From: Sulfitobacter geojensis
Lineage (GTDB): Bacteria > Pseudomonadota > Alphaproteobacteria > Rhodobacterales > Rhodobacteraceae
NCBI RefSeq assembly: GCF_000622325.1
Contig: NZ_JASE01000002.1
Location: 1 to 64,000, forward strand
Direction: 5' to 3'
DNA: 64,000 nucleotides
Positions 44,729-53,063 of this stretch are shown piece by piece. Within the stretch, counting starts at the first letter, position 1; each line of letters starts with the position of its first letter. A model generated the notes under the pieces. It made no database searches, was not told the origin of the DNA, and was given only the letters and a program-made list of their open reading frames with translations. A program made the translations under genes and the position numbers.

Positions 44729-45229
44729 TCAGCCCTTCGCGGGGATAATGTTCCAGGTAACGTCCATTTCGACATTGGCGCTGTCAAACAGGTTCATGAC
44801 CGGGCAGCGCAGTTCCACGTTGCGTTTCAACAGGTCGATCCGGTCCGCCGGTTCGTCGGTGGTCAGGTCAAGCGTGAGTTTGACATGGGTGAAATAGGGC
44901 CGGACACCCTCTACACCGCGCGCGCCGCGAAGGTCGGCGGTGCCCACGCAATCGACCTTCAATCCAGAATAGTCAAAGTTGATCGCATTGGCGACAAGCC
45001 GCAGAACAACCGATTTGCAACCGGCCAATGAGCCGAGCAGAGATTCAAGCGGGGTCGGGCCAAGGTTGGCGCCGCCCTTGATCTTGGGCTCATCAATGAT
45101 CCAGGCATGGTCGTCGGTGGTCACACGAACCGTGGTTCCCTGAACATTCTCGGATGTGACGCGGGGGTGAATGATGTGGGCCTTGGACGGGTCAAGCCCG
45201 GGATCGACCTCTGATACTGCGGTGTTCAT
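44729..45229 (-). CDS. OsmC-family peroxide-type protein
   Basis: A 166-residue OsmC/Ohr-fold protein. The two redox cysteines are in SLAGCKSVVLRL and LRCPVMNLFD. Such proteins reduce organic hydroperoxides or have acyl-related roles. The ATG at 45229 follows AAGGAGA and starts the domain; an open frame extending upstream is unrelated sequence. It is the last gene of the minus-strand operon dctP, dctQ, dctM, lactonase, OsmC. Why an OsmC protein belongs to a sugar-acid operon is unclear. Confidence 0.88.
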   Translation of the reverse strand: MNTAVSEVDPGLDPSKAHIIHPRVTSENVQGTTVRVTTDDHAWIIDEPKIKGGANLGPTPLESLLGSLAGCKSVVLRLVANAINFDYSGLKVDCVGTADLRGARGVEGVRPYFTHVKLTLDLTTDEPADRIDLLKRNVELRCPVMNLFDSANVEMDVTWNIIPAKG

Positions 45230-45243
45230 TTCATGTGTCTCCT

Positions 45244-46149
45244 TTAGATCATTGCCAGTCCGACCATCTTGGTCGGAATGCGGTAAACGGATGTTGACGC
45301 GGTGACGTAGAGCGTCGAAAGCCCATCGTCGCCAAAGCAGAAATTCGTGGATTTCTCGGGCATCAGGATGACCCCCAGGGTTTCCCCGGTTTGCGACAGG
45401 ATATGGACCCCGCCGGGGCCGTTGCACAGGATCTTGTCGTCCTGGGTGCATTTCATGCCGTCTGGAACGCCCTCACCGTCACCGGTGATGTCGGCCCAGA
45501 CCTCGCCGCCGGTCACGCTGCCATCGTCCTTGAGGTCGAAGACCCGGATGTGTTCCCCCCAGCTGTCGTTGACAAAAAGCCGGCGTCCGTCTGCGGAAAA
45601 GCACAGGCCGTTGGGCTGTTGAAAGTCGCGGATCACGGCATGAAGGCTGCCGTCCGGGTCAAGCCGGAATAGGCCCTGAAAGTCGAGCATCGGCTCTCGC
45701 AATATGCCTAGCGGTTCGCGGATGCGGCCAAAGGTCGGGTCGGTGAACCAGATGCGGCCAGCGTTGTCGCGGACAACATCGTTGGGGCTGTTCAGCTCCT
45801 TGCCCTCGAAATGGGTTGCGATGGGTTTGACCCGCTTGCCGTCATGGTCATGCAGAACCAGACTGGAGGAGGCGTGTTCGCAGCTTACGATCTGCCCCTC
45901 GGCATCGAAAAAATTGCCGTTGGCCTGATTGCTTGGCATCCGAAACGGTGTGAGGCCGTCGGCCTTTGACCACTTGTATTGACGGCTTTCCATGATGTCC
46001 GAGAACAAGAGCCATTTTTCGCGCGGATGCCAGATCGGCCCTTCGGTAAAGCCAAAGCCGTTGGCGACGACTTCAAGGGTCGCGCCGGGCTCCATACAGT
46101 CGAAAAAAGCGTCGTTGCGAACTGTGAACTTTGCGGGCTGGTCGGTCAT
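45244..46149 (-). CDS. SMP-30/gluconolactonase-family lactonase
   Basis: A 301-residue six-bladed beta-propeller enzyme. The metal site residues are in GFTEGPIWH (E), LNSPNDVV (N) and LFVNDSWGEH (N/D), as in SMP-30 lactonases that open sugar-acid lactones. Its ATG overlaps the dctM stop by four bases, so it is made together with the transporter. It likely opens a lactone derived from the imported sugar acid. It is followed by OsmC with a 14-base gap. Confidence 0.92.
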   Translation of the reverse strand: MTDQPAKFTVRNDAFFDCMEPGATLEVVANGFGFTEGPIWHPREKWLLFSDIMESRQYKWSKADGLTPFRMPSNQANGNFFDAEGQIVSCEHASSSLVLHDHDGKRVKPIATHFEGKELNSPNDVVRDNAGRIWFTDPTFGRIREPLGILREPMLDFQGLFRLDPDGSLHAVIRDFQQPNGLCFSADGRRLFVNDSWGEHIRVFDLKDDGSVTGGEVWADITGDGEGVPDGMKCTQDDKILCNGPGGVHILSQTGETLGVILMPEKSTNFCFGDDGLSTLYVTASTSVYRIPTKMVGLAMI

Positions 46150-47459
46150 AAGCTTTCTCCGAGCACCAGATTTGGCAGGAATGTCGTAATCGCGGGGAAG
46201 AGGATCAGCAGCGCCACGGTCAGCACGTCGATCAGGACAAAAGGCCAGATGGCCTTGAAGATGCCCCCGATGGGTATGTCGGTTCGGATGCTGGCGACGA
46301 CATAGACATTCAGGCCGACAGGCGGTGTGATCAGGCCGATTTCGACCATCTTGATCACGAGGATACCAAAGACAATCGGGTCAATTCCCAGTTCCACCAC
46401 CGCTGGAAAGATCACCGGCAGGGTCAGCAACATCATGCCTGATGCGCTCAGAAACATGCCCAGAAACGCATAGCCCAGAAGGATCGCAACAAGGATCGTC
46501 GTTGGCGAATAGGGCAGGGCCACAAGCCATTCGGCGATTTCGGTCGGCAGTCTTGTGAAGGCCAGGAACCGCGAAAAGATGAACACGCCCCAGAATGTCG
46601 AGAACAGCATCACCGTGAGGTTTGCGGTTTCCACCAGCGATGTGTTGAGCCCCTTGAAGGTGATGGAGCGGCGCATCAGCGCGTAGACGAAGACGATGCT
46701 TGCGCCGACCGCGCCAGCCTCGGTCGGGGTCATCCAGCCGGTGGACATGCCGCCAAGGATCATCACCATAACGAGTACAATCGGGAGCACACCGGGAATG
46801 GATCGCCCGCGCTCTGCCCAGGTGATGCCCTTGATTGGGCGGCCAAGATCGGGAGAGATCGAAAAGCGCAGCAGGATGAAGCCCGCGTAAAGCAGCGCCG
46901 AGAAGATGCCGGGGACAAAGCCGGCCAGCAGCAAGCGCCCGATGGATTGATCCACGATCGCCCCGTAGACAACCAGTGCGGCACTTGGCGGTATGAGGGA
47001 CGCAAGCGTGCCCGATGCCGCAACGGCGGCCGCTGAAATCGTCGGGTTGTATTTCAGCTTAAGAAGTTCCGGGATCGCCACGCGGGCAAAGACGGCGGCG
47101 GTGGCCTGACTGGCCCCCGAAACCGCCCCGAACCCGCCAGCCGCAAGAACGGTCGAGATGGCAAGGCCACCGGGCATCCACCCGATCCAGGCCCGCGCCG
47201 CGCGATAGGCGCCCTGCACCATTCCAGAGGCATGGGCGAAAAAGCCGATCAATATGAACATTGGCAGGACGCTGAAGAGATAGTTCGATCCCGTGCTGTG
47301 GGGGATGATCCCCGAGATATTCGCGGCCACCGTCCAGCCCTTGAGCGCGACGATGCCCAGGAACCCCACGACACCCGTTGCAAAGGCGATGTGTACGCCC
47401 ATCATCACCATCATGATGAGCGCCGCAAAGCCGAGATATCCAATTGTAAGCGGATCCAT
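46146..47459 (-). CDS. dctM: TRAP transporter large membrane subunit (DctM type)
   Basis: A 437-residue protein with about twelve helices. Typical motifs: GFGAVSGASQATAAVFARVA near residue 110, LASLIPPSAALVVYGAIVDQ and LITPPVGLNVYVVASI near the C-terminus. The start MDPLTIGYLGFAALIMMV at 47459 opens the first helix; the ORF upstream overlaps dctQ without adding a domain. It is intact, unlike the related gene at 42190-43629. Confidence 0.94.
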   Translation of the reverse strand: MDPLTIGYLGFAALIMMVMMGVHIAFATGVVGFLGIVALKGWTVAANISGIIPHSTGSNYLFSVLPMFILIGFFAHASGMVQGAYRAARAWIGWMPGGLAISTVLAAGGFGAVSGASQATAAVFARVAIPELLKLKYNPTISAAAVAASGTLASLIPPSAALVVYGAIVDQSIGRLLLAGFVPGIFSALLYAGFILLRFSISPDLGRPIKGITWAERGRSIPGVLPIVLVMVMILGGMSTGWMTPTEAGAVGASIVFVYALMRRSITFKGLNTSLVETANLTVMLFSTFWGVFIFSRFLAFTRLPTEIAEWLVALPYSPTTILVAILLGYAFLGMFLSASGMMLLTLPVIFPAVVELGIDPIVFGILVIKMVEIGLITPPVGLNVYVVASIRTDIPIGGIFKAIWPFVLIDVLTVALLILFPAITTFLPNLVLGESL

Positions 47460-47469
47460 TGTTATAGCC

Positions 47470-48018
47470 TCATGCGTCCATGTGATCGGTTGGAGGGGGG
47501 GCGGCAGGCACGCCAATCGGGTCAAGGTCCGGGTTCCAGATCAGCCGACCATAGACCCAAAGCTCCAGCGTCAACCTCAGCCAGAGAATGCCCAGGCCGA
47601 TCGGGGCGGCCAGCTTTGATGGCCAGGTCGGAAGTCCGATGCCGATTGTGGTGTCGCCCAGCGACCACGCCCGCAAGAAATGGGTCCAGGTTCCCGGCAG
47701 GATCGCCGTTATCAACAACAGACCGGCGCAGGTCGCAAAGATCTGTGTTGCCCAGGAAAACCGGCCGCTGGTCATCTTTTGCAGCATATCCATGCGGATG
47801 TGACCCGCCTGCCGGTAGCAATGCGAGATGCACAAAAGGCTGAAGGTCACCATGCTTAGCGAGGTGAAATCGACCTGTCCCCGTATCGGTATGTTGAAGA
47901 GTTTGCGCGACAGCACTTCGGCCGTGATCAGGAACATGAGCACAAGGATGGTCACGCCACCGATCACGGCCGTGGTGAATTCAAGGCGCCCCAGCCAGCG
48001 GTCAAGAATACCGAGCAT
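47470..48018 (-). CDS. dctQ: TRAP transporter small membrane subunit (DctQ type)
   Basis: A 182-residue four-helix membrane protein. The motif GQVDFTSLSMVTFSLLCISH, followed by GHIRMDMLQ, is the standard DctQ signature. It lies 10 bases before dctM and 78 after dctP in the same operon. Confidence 0.92.
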   Translation of the reverse strand: MLGILDRWLGRLEFTTAVIGGVTILVLMFLITAEVLSRKLFNIPIRGQVDFTSLSMVTFSLLCISHCYRQAGHIRMDMLQKMTSGRFSWATQIFATCAGLLLITAILPGTWTHFLRAWSLGDTTIGIGLPTWPSKLAAPIGLGILWLRLTLELWVYGRLIWNPDLDPIGVPAAPPPTDHMDA

Positions 48019-48096
48019 TTTTGTTCCACTCCCGTCCGGTTTTGATAGGTTTCAGAAAGGAAGGCGGCCAGACACTGGCCGCCCCTCATAGCTGCG

Positions 48097-49098
48097 TCAC
48101 TTCCAGTTCAGGACAAAGTCCAAGAGTTCCTGACCAGGCAACCCCTTGCTCTCCATGTCTTCGACATAAGCATCCCAAACCGGTTTGGCCGCTTCGGCAC
48201 GGAGTTTGTCCACCATTTCCTTGGGGACTTCGAAACGGGTCAGTCCAGCGGCCTCGATGGCCGGCTGATAACTTTCGGCGGCCCCGTTCTGGGCCTTGAT
48301 CGTTTCGGCATAAGCGTGGGCCTTGGCGTCGTCCAGCACGGCTTTTAGTTCCTCGGGAAGCCCTTGATAGGCATCTGCATTGACCACAAGCGTGACGTTT
48401 GCCGAGCCGGTGCTCATGCCAACGGTATACCAATCCGCGACTTCGTAAAGCTTGGCTCCTCCAAGACCGGATGGTGTGGCCGCGGCGGCGTCGATTACGC
48501 CGGTCTGAAGACCGTTGTATTGCTCGGAGCCGCTGAGCGGCACAAGGCTGACACCAAACCGTGCCAACGCATCCCCCATGCCGCTTGTCGCCTTGATGCG
48601 CAAACCGTCAAAGTCCTCAAGCGTCTTTGGAACGTCGCCTTTACCCATGATCTCGTAGTGGGGCATGACAACACCCATCATCGGCATAGAGTTCCATTTG
48701 GCAAATTCCTTGAGGACCATCTCGTTCTTGTAGAGTGCTTCGCTGATCTCCATGCGGGCTTCCATCGAGTCAATCGGAAGGAACGGCAGGTCAAGCACCG
48801 AAATCAACGGGTTCTTGCCGGGGTGATAGCTGGAAATGACGTATCCGAGCTGAAACGCGCCGATCGACACGTTGTCCAGAATTTCGCGCGAGGGTGAGAG
48901 TGTTCCGTTGTGAACGACAATCTCCATCTTGCCATCGCTGTTCTGATTTACGTAATCAGCAAAGGCCTCACCCGCGACCCGAAAGGCGGGGCTTCCAAAC
49001 AGGGCCAGATCCCATTTCACGTCCTGAGCCATGGCCCCTTGCGCGGCCAGGCCTACGGCAAGCCCCGCGACATATTTCATGATCCGTCGATTCCACAT
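48097..49098 (-). CDS. dctP: TRAP transporter substrate-binding protein (DctP type)
   Basis: A 333-residue binding protein with a signal peptide (residues about 1-25, ending AMAQ). The mature chain shows GKMEIVVHNGTLSPSREIL and the arginine motif LDGLRIKATSGMGDALAR, which forms the carboxylate contact. The ATG at 49098 follows GGGAGG; an in-frame start further upstream adds no signal. It begins the dctPQM-lactonase-OsmC operon, preceded by an AT-rich operator-like stretch at 49188-49203. Confidence 0.93.
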   Translation of the reverse strand: MWNRRIMKYVAGLAVGLAAQGAMAQDVKWDLALFGSPAFRVAGEAFADYVNQNSDGKMEIVVHNGTLSPSREILDNVSIGAFQLGYVISSYHPGKNPLISVLDLPFLPIDSMEARMEISEALYKNEMVLKEFAKWNSMPMMGVVMPHYEIMGKGDVPKTLEDFDGLRIKATSGMGDALARFGVSLVPLSGSEQYNGLQTGVIDAAAATPSGLGGAKLYEVADWYTVGMSTGSANVTLVVNADAYQGLPEELKAVLDDAKAHAYAETIKAQNGAAESYQPAIEAAGLTRFEVPKEMVDKLRAEAAKPVWDAYVEDMESKGLPGQELLDFVLNWK

Positions 49099-49187
49099 TC
49101 CAAGTCCTCCCTTTGGATGCCAGACGGGTGCACAGGCATCGTGCAACCGCGTTGTGTTCAAGAAGCTTATTATTATCCACTAAATTG

Positions 49188-49203
49188 TCAATAATAATAT
49201 TGA
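49188..49203. promoter_or_regulatory. AT-rich inverted site ahead of dctP
   Basis: TCAATAATAATATTGA has 6-base arms (TCAATA/TATTGA) around AATA. It lies between the aldolase gene end and dctP start, and its TGTCAATAATA core recurs at 50358 ahead of the aldolase gene. It may be the GntR binding site. Confidence 0.4.
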
Positions 49204-49270
49204 ATATTCATCGCGCGTACAAGTCGTTGAAATTATGTGATAATTCGACCCTCTCCCAGCAACGGATCGC

Positions 49271-50068
49271 TCAATAGCCGTGACTGACGGCGGCTTGCTG
49301 TTCCAGCGCGGCGGCGTCGTTAAGGACCAGCTGAACAGCCGCCTTCATGCTTTTTGTCAGATGGGCAAAGTCATTGCCGGGTGTCACCAATCGAAACCCC
49401 TGCGCGGCGCGTTTGCGGGCTTCTTCCGCCGATCCGCAGAAAATACCAGCAGGTATGTTGTGACGATTCGCCGCCTCGAGCAGCGTCACCATGGCCGCTT
49501 CGGATTTTGGCCGTGGAAAATCCACATGCCCGTCAAGCTCAAAGGCGAGATCGTTCGGGCCAACATAGATCATGTCGATTCCGTCCACGGAAAGGATTTC
49601 CTCGATCCGGGCGACAGCCTCTGCGGTTTCGATCATCGGGATGACCATGACGGTGTCATTGGCGTTCTGGACGTAATCCGAACCGCCGTAAAGCAGGCCG
49701 CGCGACGGGCCGAAACTGCGCTTGCCGAACGGTGGATAGCGACAGGCAGCGACAAGTTCAGCAGCTTGTTTGGGGGTCGAAATCATCGGGCAGATGACAC
49801 CGTAGGCTCCGGCGTCGAGCACTTGCATGATTTGTGCGGCATCGAGGCAAGGCACGCGCACCAAGGGCGTTGCGGAGGTGGCCGAGATCGCTTGAAGCAT
49901 GGGAAGCGTTTCGGAGAAACTCAACATCCCGTGCTGTAGATCTATGGTGACTGAATGCGCCCCGGAGTGCCCCATTCCCTCCGCTGAATAGCTTGATGGG
50001 ATAGAAAGCCACGCGTTGATTACAATATCACCCGACGCCAGGCGCGTTCTGATCTGGTTAACTCGCAT
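49271..50068 (-). CDS. HpcH/HpaI-family aldolase
   Basis: A 265-residue class II pyruvate aldolase fold. Family phrases: VTIDLQHGMLSFSET (metal and base region, with Gln where many have Glu), PLVRVPCLDAAQIMQVLDAG, MVIPMIETAEAV, IDMIYVGPNDLAFEL and GFRLVTPGNDFAHL. Relatives split 2-keto-3-deoxy sugar acids or 4-hydroxy-2-oxo acids to pyruvate and an aldehyde. The start at 50068 (MRVNQIRTRLASGDIVI) opens the barrel. With the lactonase and TRAP transporter downstream it fits a sugar-acid route, although no dehydratase is seen. Confidence 0.9.
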   Translation of the reverse strand: MRVNQIRTRLASGDIVINAWLSIPSSYSAEGMGHSGAHSVTIDLQHGMLSFSETLPMLQAISATSATPLVRVPCLDAAQIMQVLDAGAYGVICPMISTPKQAAELVAACRYPPFGKRSFGPSRGLLYGGSDYVQNANDTVMVIPMIETAEAVARIEEILSVDGIDMIYVGPNDLAFELDGHVDFPRPKSEAAMVTLLEAANRHNIPAGIFCGSAEEARKRAAQGFRLVTPGNDFAHLTKSMKAAVQLVLNDAAALEQQAAVSHGY

Positions 50069-50492
50069 GGCAAAGGCTCGCGTTTGAAAAAGTGAATGTT
50101 GAGACCGCCGGTGCAATCGCTTTGGGCGCCCCGTTGAAGATGGCCTTGTCCAATCCTCCGGCCGTTTCATTGGCCTGTGAAAGATCGGAACCTATGCGGG
50201 CGCGGATCAAAATCATCTTGCCGAAACCGATGGCGCCAGCAGCCTCTTGGTCATGCCGCCCGAGGTTTGGCGGCGCTGCCACAGAGAAGGAGGGATATGT
50301 GTCATCCATTCAATTCGTCCCATCATTTTTAGCTCAATAACCAATGGCTACATAAGATGTCAATAATATTATCAATATTATGCTGAGAGCCAACCACCCC
50401 CTGACAGTTTCTTGCCCAACCCATTGGTCTTGATCTGGCTGAATTTCTCTCGTTTCGCGAACGACCCGTGAGGATTCCTCGCGCGATCTGTA
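50069..50492. other. Promoter region of the aldolase gene up to the IS21 end
   Basis: The 424 bases contain an AT-rich stretch (50356-50382, TGTCAATAATATTATCAATA) like the one at 49188. An open frame of 83 residues on the minus strand (50058-50309) has no family resemblance, so I do not call it. The IS21 element begins at 50493. Confidence 0.45.
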
Positions 50493-50596
50493 TGTTGAAT
50501 GTCACTGAGAACTGACCCGGTAACCCCATAAATTGTCACTGAGAATTGACCCATGTGAAGACATGGCCCTGACGTTTTCGTTCAGGGGGATTTGGA

Positions 50597-52135
50597 GTGA
50601 TCGACATGGGATTTTTGAGTGTCATACGACGCTGGGCATTGCGTGATAAAATGCCGATACGAGAGATTGCGCGGCGCACTGGGCTGTCTCGCAACACCAT
50701 TAAAAAGTATCTCCGCGAGGACGCGGTAGAGCCAAGGTTTAAGACGCCGTCGCGGCCGAGCAAGTTGGACCCTTATGCGGATCGGTTGTCGGCGTGGCTT
50801 TTGGCGCAGACGCGGAAGTCTCGCAAAGAGCGGCGCAACGTTAAGCTGATGTACGAAGATCTGGTTAAGCTCGGGTACGATGGATCTTACGAGCGGGTAG
50901 CAGCTTTTGCCCGCGCGTGGCGGGCTGATCGGCATCGAGCAGAATTAACGACAGGACGCGGTACGTTTGTGCCGTTGGTCTTCCAGCCAGGAGAAGCGTT
51001 CCAATTCGATTGGAGTGAAGACTGGGCTACGATTGGTGGCGAACGGGTCAAATTGCAGGTGGCACACACCAAACTGTCGCACAGTCGGGCCTTCATTGTG
51101 CGAGCCTATCCTTTGCAAACACATGAGATGTTGTTCGATGCACACTGGCACGCCTTCCGCGTGTTCGGTGGTGTCCCCGGGCGCGGCATCTATGACAATA
51201 TGAAGACTGCCGTGGATCGTGTTGGGCGCGGTAAGCAACGTGATGTCAACGCACGCTTCCAATCCATGGCCAGTCATTACGTCTTTGAACCTGAGTTCTG
51301 CAATCCAGCAGCAGGCTGGGAGAAGGGACAGGTCGAGAAGAACGTTCGTGATGCACGGAACCGGTTGTGGCAGGTCATGCCTGTCTTCAAAGATCTCCGA
51401 GAACTGAACCAGTGGATTGAAGATCGTTGCATTGCGCTCTGGTCAGAGACGTCGCACCGGGAATTGCCGGGCTCAATCGCTGATGCTTGGGAAGCTGAGA
51501 AGCCTGTGCTGATGGCTCTACCACCAGCCTTTGACGGGTTTGTCGAACACAGCAAGCGTGTGTCACCGACGTGTTTGATCACTTTCGAGCGCAACCGGTA
51601 CAGCGTGCCTGCCAGCTTTGCGAACCGCCCCGTCAGCCTTCGTGTCTATCCAGAGCGGTTGGTTATTGCCGCTGAAGGGCAAACCGTTTGTACCCATGAC
51701 CGCATCATTGATCGATCGCACCGTAAGCCTGGCAGGGTCATTTATGATTGGTGCCACTATCTGGCGGTCATCCAACGCAAACCAGGGGCATTGCGCAACG
51801 GAGCGCCGTTTACAGAGATGCCCGACATATTCCGTCGACTGCAAAACCACATGCTGCGCAAGGATGGCGGAGATCGCGAGATGGTCGACATCTTGTCTTT
51901 GGTTTTACACCATGACGAAAGCGCTGTGTTGCGAGCAGTTGAGCTGGCGCTGGAAGCTGGAGTGCCTACCAAGACGCATATCCTGAACCTCCTGCATCGG
52001 CTGATAGATCCAAAGCAGACAGATCATCCAGAAATTGATCCACCAGATGCCTTGGCCTTGGAAACCGCGCCAAAGGCAAACGTAGATCGCTACGACGACC
52101 TCAGGCAGGCAGGAGGCAAGCGCAATGCGTCATGA
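50597..52135 (+). CDS. istA: IS21-family transposase IstA, intact
   Basis: A 512-residue transposase. The N-terminal helix-turn-helix is [20 protein letters not shown]. The DDE integrase core has its acids in [24 protein letters not shown] and [11 protein letters not shown] positively charged C-terminal part follows. The stop overlaps the istB start by 11 bases, giving the typical istA-istB coupling. It is full length, so this copy could transpose and also act on copy 1, whose ends match. Confidence 0.96.
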   Translation: MIDMGFLSVIRRWALRDKMPIREIARRTGLSRNTIKKYLREDAVEPRFKTPSRPSKLDPYADRLSAWLLAQTRKSRKERRNVKLMYEDLVKLGYDGSYERVAAFARAWRADRHRAELTTGRGTFVPLVFQPGEAFQFDWSEDWATIGGERVKLQVAHTKLSHSRAFIVRAYPLQTHEMLFDAHWHAFRVFGGVPGRGIYDNMKTAVDRVGRGKQRDVNARFQSMASHYVFEPEFCNPAAGWEKGQVEKNVRDARNRLWQVMPVFKDLRELNQWIEDRCIALWSETSHRELPGSIADAWEAEKPVLMALPPAFDGFVEHSKRVSPTCLITFERNRYSVPASFANRPVSLRVYPERLVIAAEGQTVCTHDRIIDRSHRKPGRVIYDWCHYLAVIQRKPGALRNGAPFTEMPDIFRRLQNHMLRKDGGDREMVDILSLVLHHDESAVLRAVELALEAGVPTKTHILNLLHRLIDPKQTDHPEIDPPDALALETAPKANVDRYDDLRQAGGKRNAS

Positions 52136-52916
52136 CCCAGCAGGAGCCACCATCGTCATCATGCTGCGTAGTCTCAAGCTGCATGGCATGGCGCATGCGG
52201 TCGATGATCTGGTTGCACAAGGTGCTCCAGCATTTGAAGCGGCCACACCTATGTTGTCCCAACTGCTCAAGGCGGAAATGGCCGAACGGGAGGTGCGGTC
52301 GATTGCCTATCATACCAAGGTCGCGCGCTTTCCATCTTACAAGGACCTGACGGGTTTTGACTTCGCGTCGAGTGACATCAATGAGGCCACGGTCCGACAG
52401 CTCCATCGCGGTGAGTTCATAGAGAATGCGGAAAACGTCGTTCTGATCGGTGGACCTGGAACCGGCAAAAGCCACGTTGCCACCGCAATCGGCGTGCAGG
52501 CGATCGAACATCACAGACGCAAAGTGCGCTTCTACTCAACCGTCGAATTGGTCAACGCGCTGGAGCAAGAAAAGGCCATCGGAAAAGCCGGGAAGATGGC
52601 TGAGATGCTCACCAAGATCGACCTCGTCATCCTCGACGAGCTTGGTTACCTGCCGTTCAGCCCGTCCGGTGGCGCACTGCTGTTCCACCTTCTGAGCAAG
52701 CTCTATGAGCGCACCAGCGTCGTCATCACGACAAACCTCAGCTTCAGTGAGTGGGCGCAGGTCTTCGGAGATGCAAAGATGACAACTGCACTGCTAGACC
52801 GTCTCACGCACCGCTGCCACATCCTTGAAGCCGGAAACGATAGCTATCGCTTCAAAGCCAGCTCAGAGGCTGCAAAGAAAACAACAAAGGAGCACACCGC
52901 ATTGACCAAAACGTAA
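52125..52916 (+). CDS. istB: IS21-family helper ATPase IstB, intact
   Basis: A 263-residue AAA+ ATPase with Walker A (GGPGTGKSH) and Walker B ([10 protein letters not shown]). It differs from the copy 1 protein mainly near the C-terminus (KEHTALTKT against KETPTLTKT). It starts within the last codons of istA in the usual overlapping manner. Confidence 0.96.
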   Translation: MRHDPAGATIVIMLRSLKLHGMAHAVDDLVAQGAPAFEAATPMLSQLLKAEMAEREVRSIAYHTKVARFPSYKDLTGFDFASSDINEATVRQLHRGEFIENAENVVLIGGPGTGKSHVATAIGVQAIEHHRRKVRFYSTVELVNALEQEKAIGKAGKMAEMLTKIDLVILDELGYLPFSPSGGALLFHLLSKLYERTSVVITTNLSFSEWAQVFGDAKMTTALLDRLTHRCHILEAGNDSYRFKASSEAAKKTTKEHTALTKT

Positions 52917-53063
52917 TGCTGATAAACAATAGAGGCGGGTCAAATCTCGGTGACAATACCGGGTCAGTTCTCAATGACATTCAACAGCGCAAATTACACA
53001 AGGGTAAAAAATGGCCTAACCACAAGAACTCTGCGTTGACCAAGCTCTAAGGGAAAAGCGTTC

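Larger units (their letters stand above)
50493..52986 (+). mobile_element. IS21-family element, copy 2 (complete)
   Basis: The 2494-bp element has ends at 50493 (TGTTGAATGTCACTGAGAAC...) and 52986 (complement, ...TCAACA), with inner repeats just inside, and intact istA and istB on the plus strand. Unlike copy 1 there is no direct repeat at its edges (gcgcgatctgta on the left, gcgcaaattaca on the right), so it took part in recombination or an adjacent deletion after insertion. It faces the opposite way to copy 1. The 47.7 kb between them could in principle invert by recombination. Confidence 0.93.

Noticed and set aside
50058-50309. An 83-residue frame on the minus strand ahead of the aldolase gene
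   Set aside because: No family resemblance, no ribosome binding site that I can see, and it overlaps the chosen aldolase start and the likely operator region.
277-52986. A composite transposon bounded by the two IS21 copies
   Set aside because: The copies are diverged, only copy 1 has a target duplication, and no duplication is shared by the outer edges, so joint transposition of the block is not supported.
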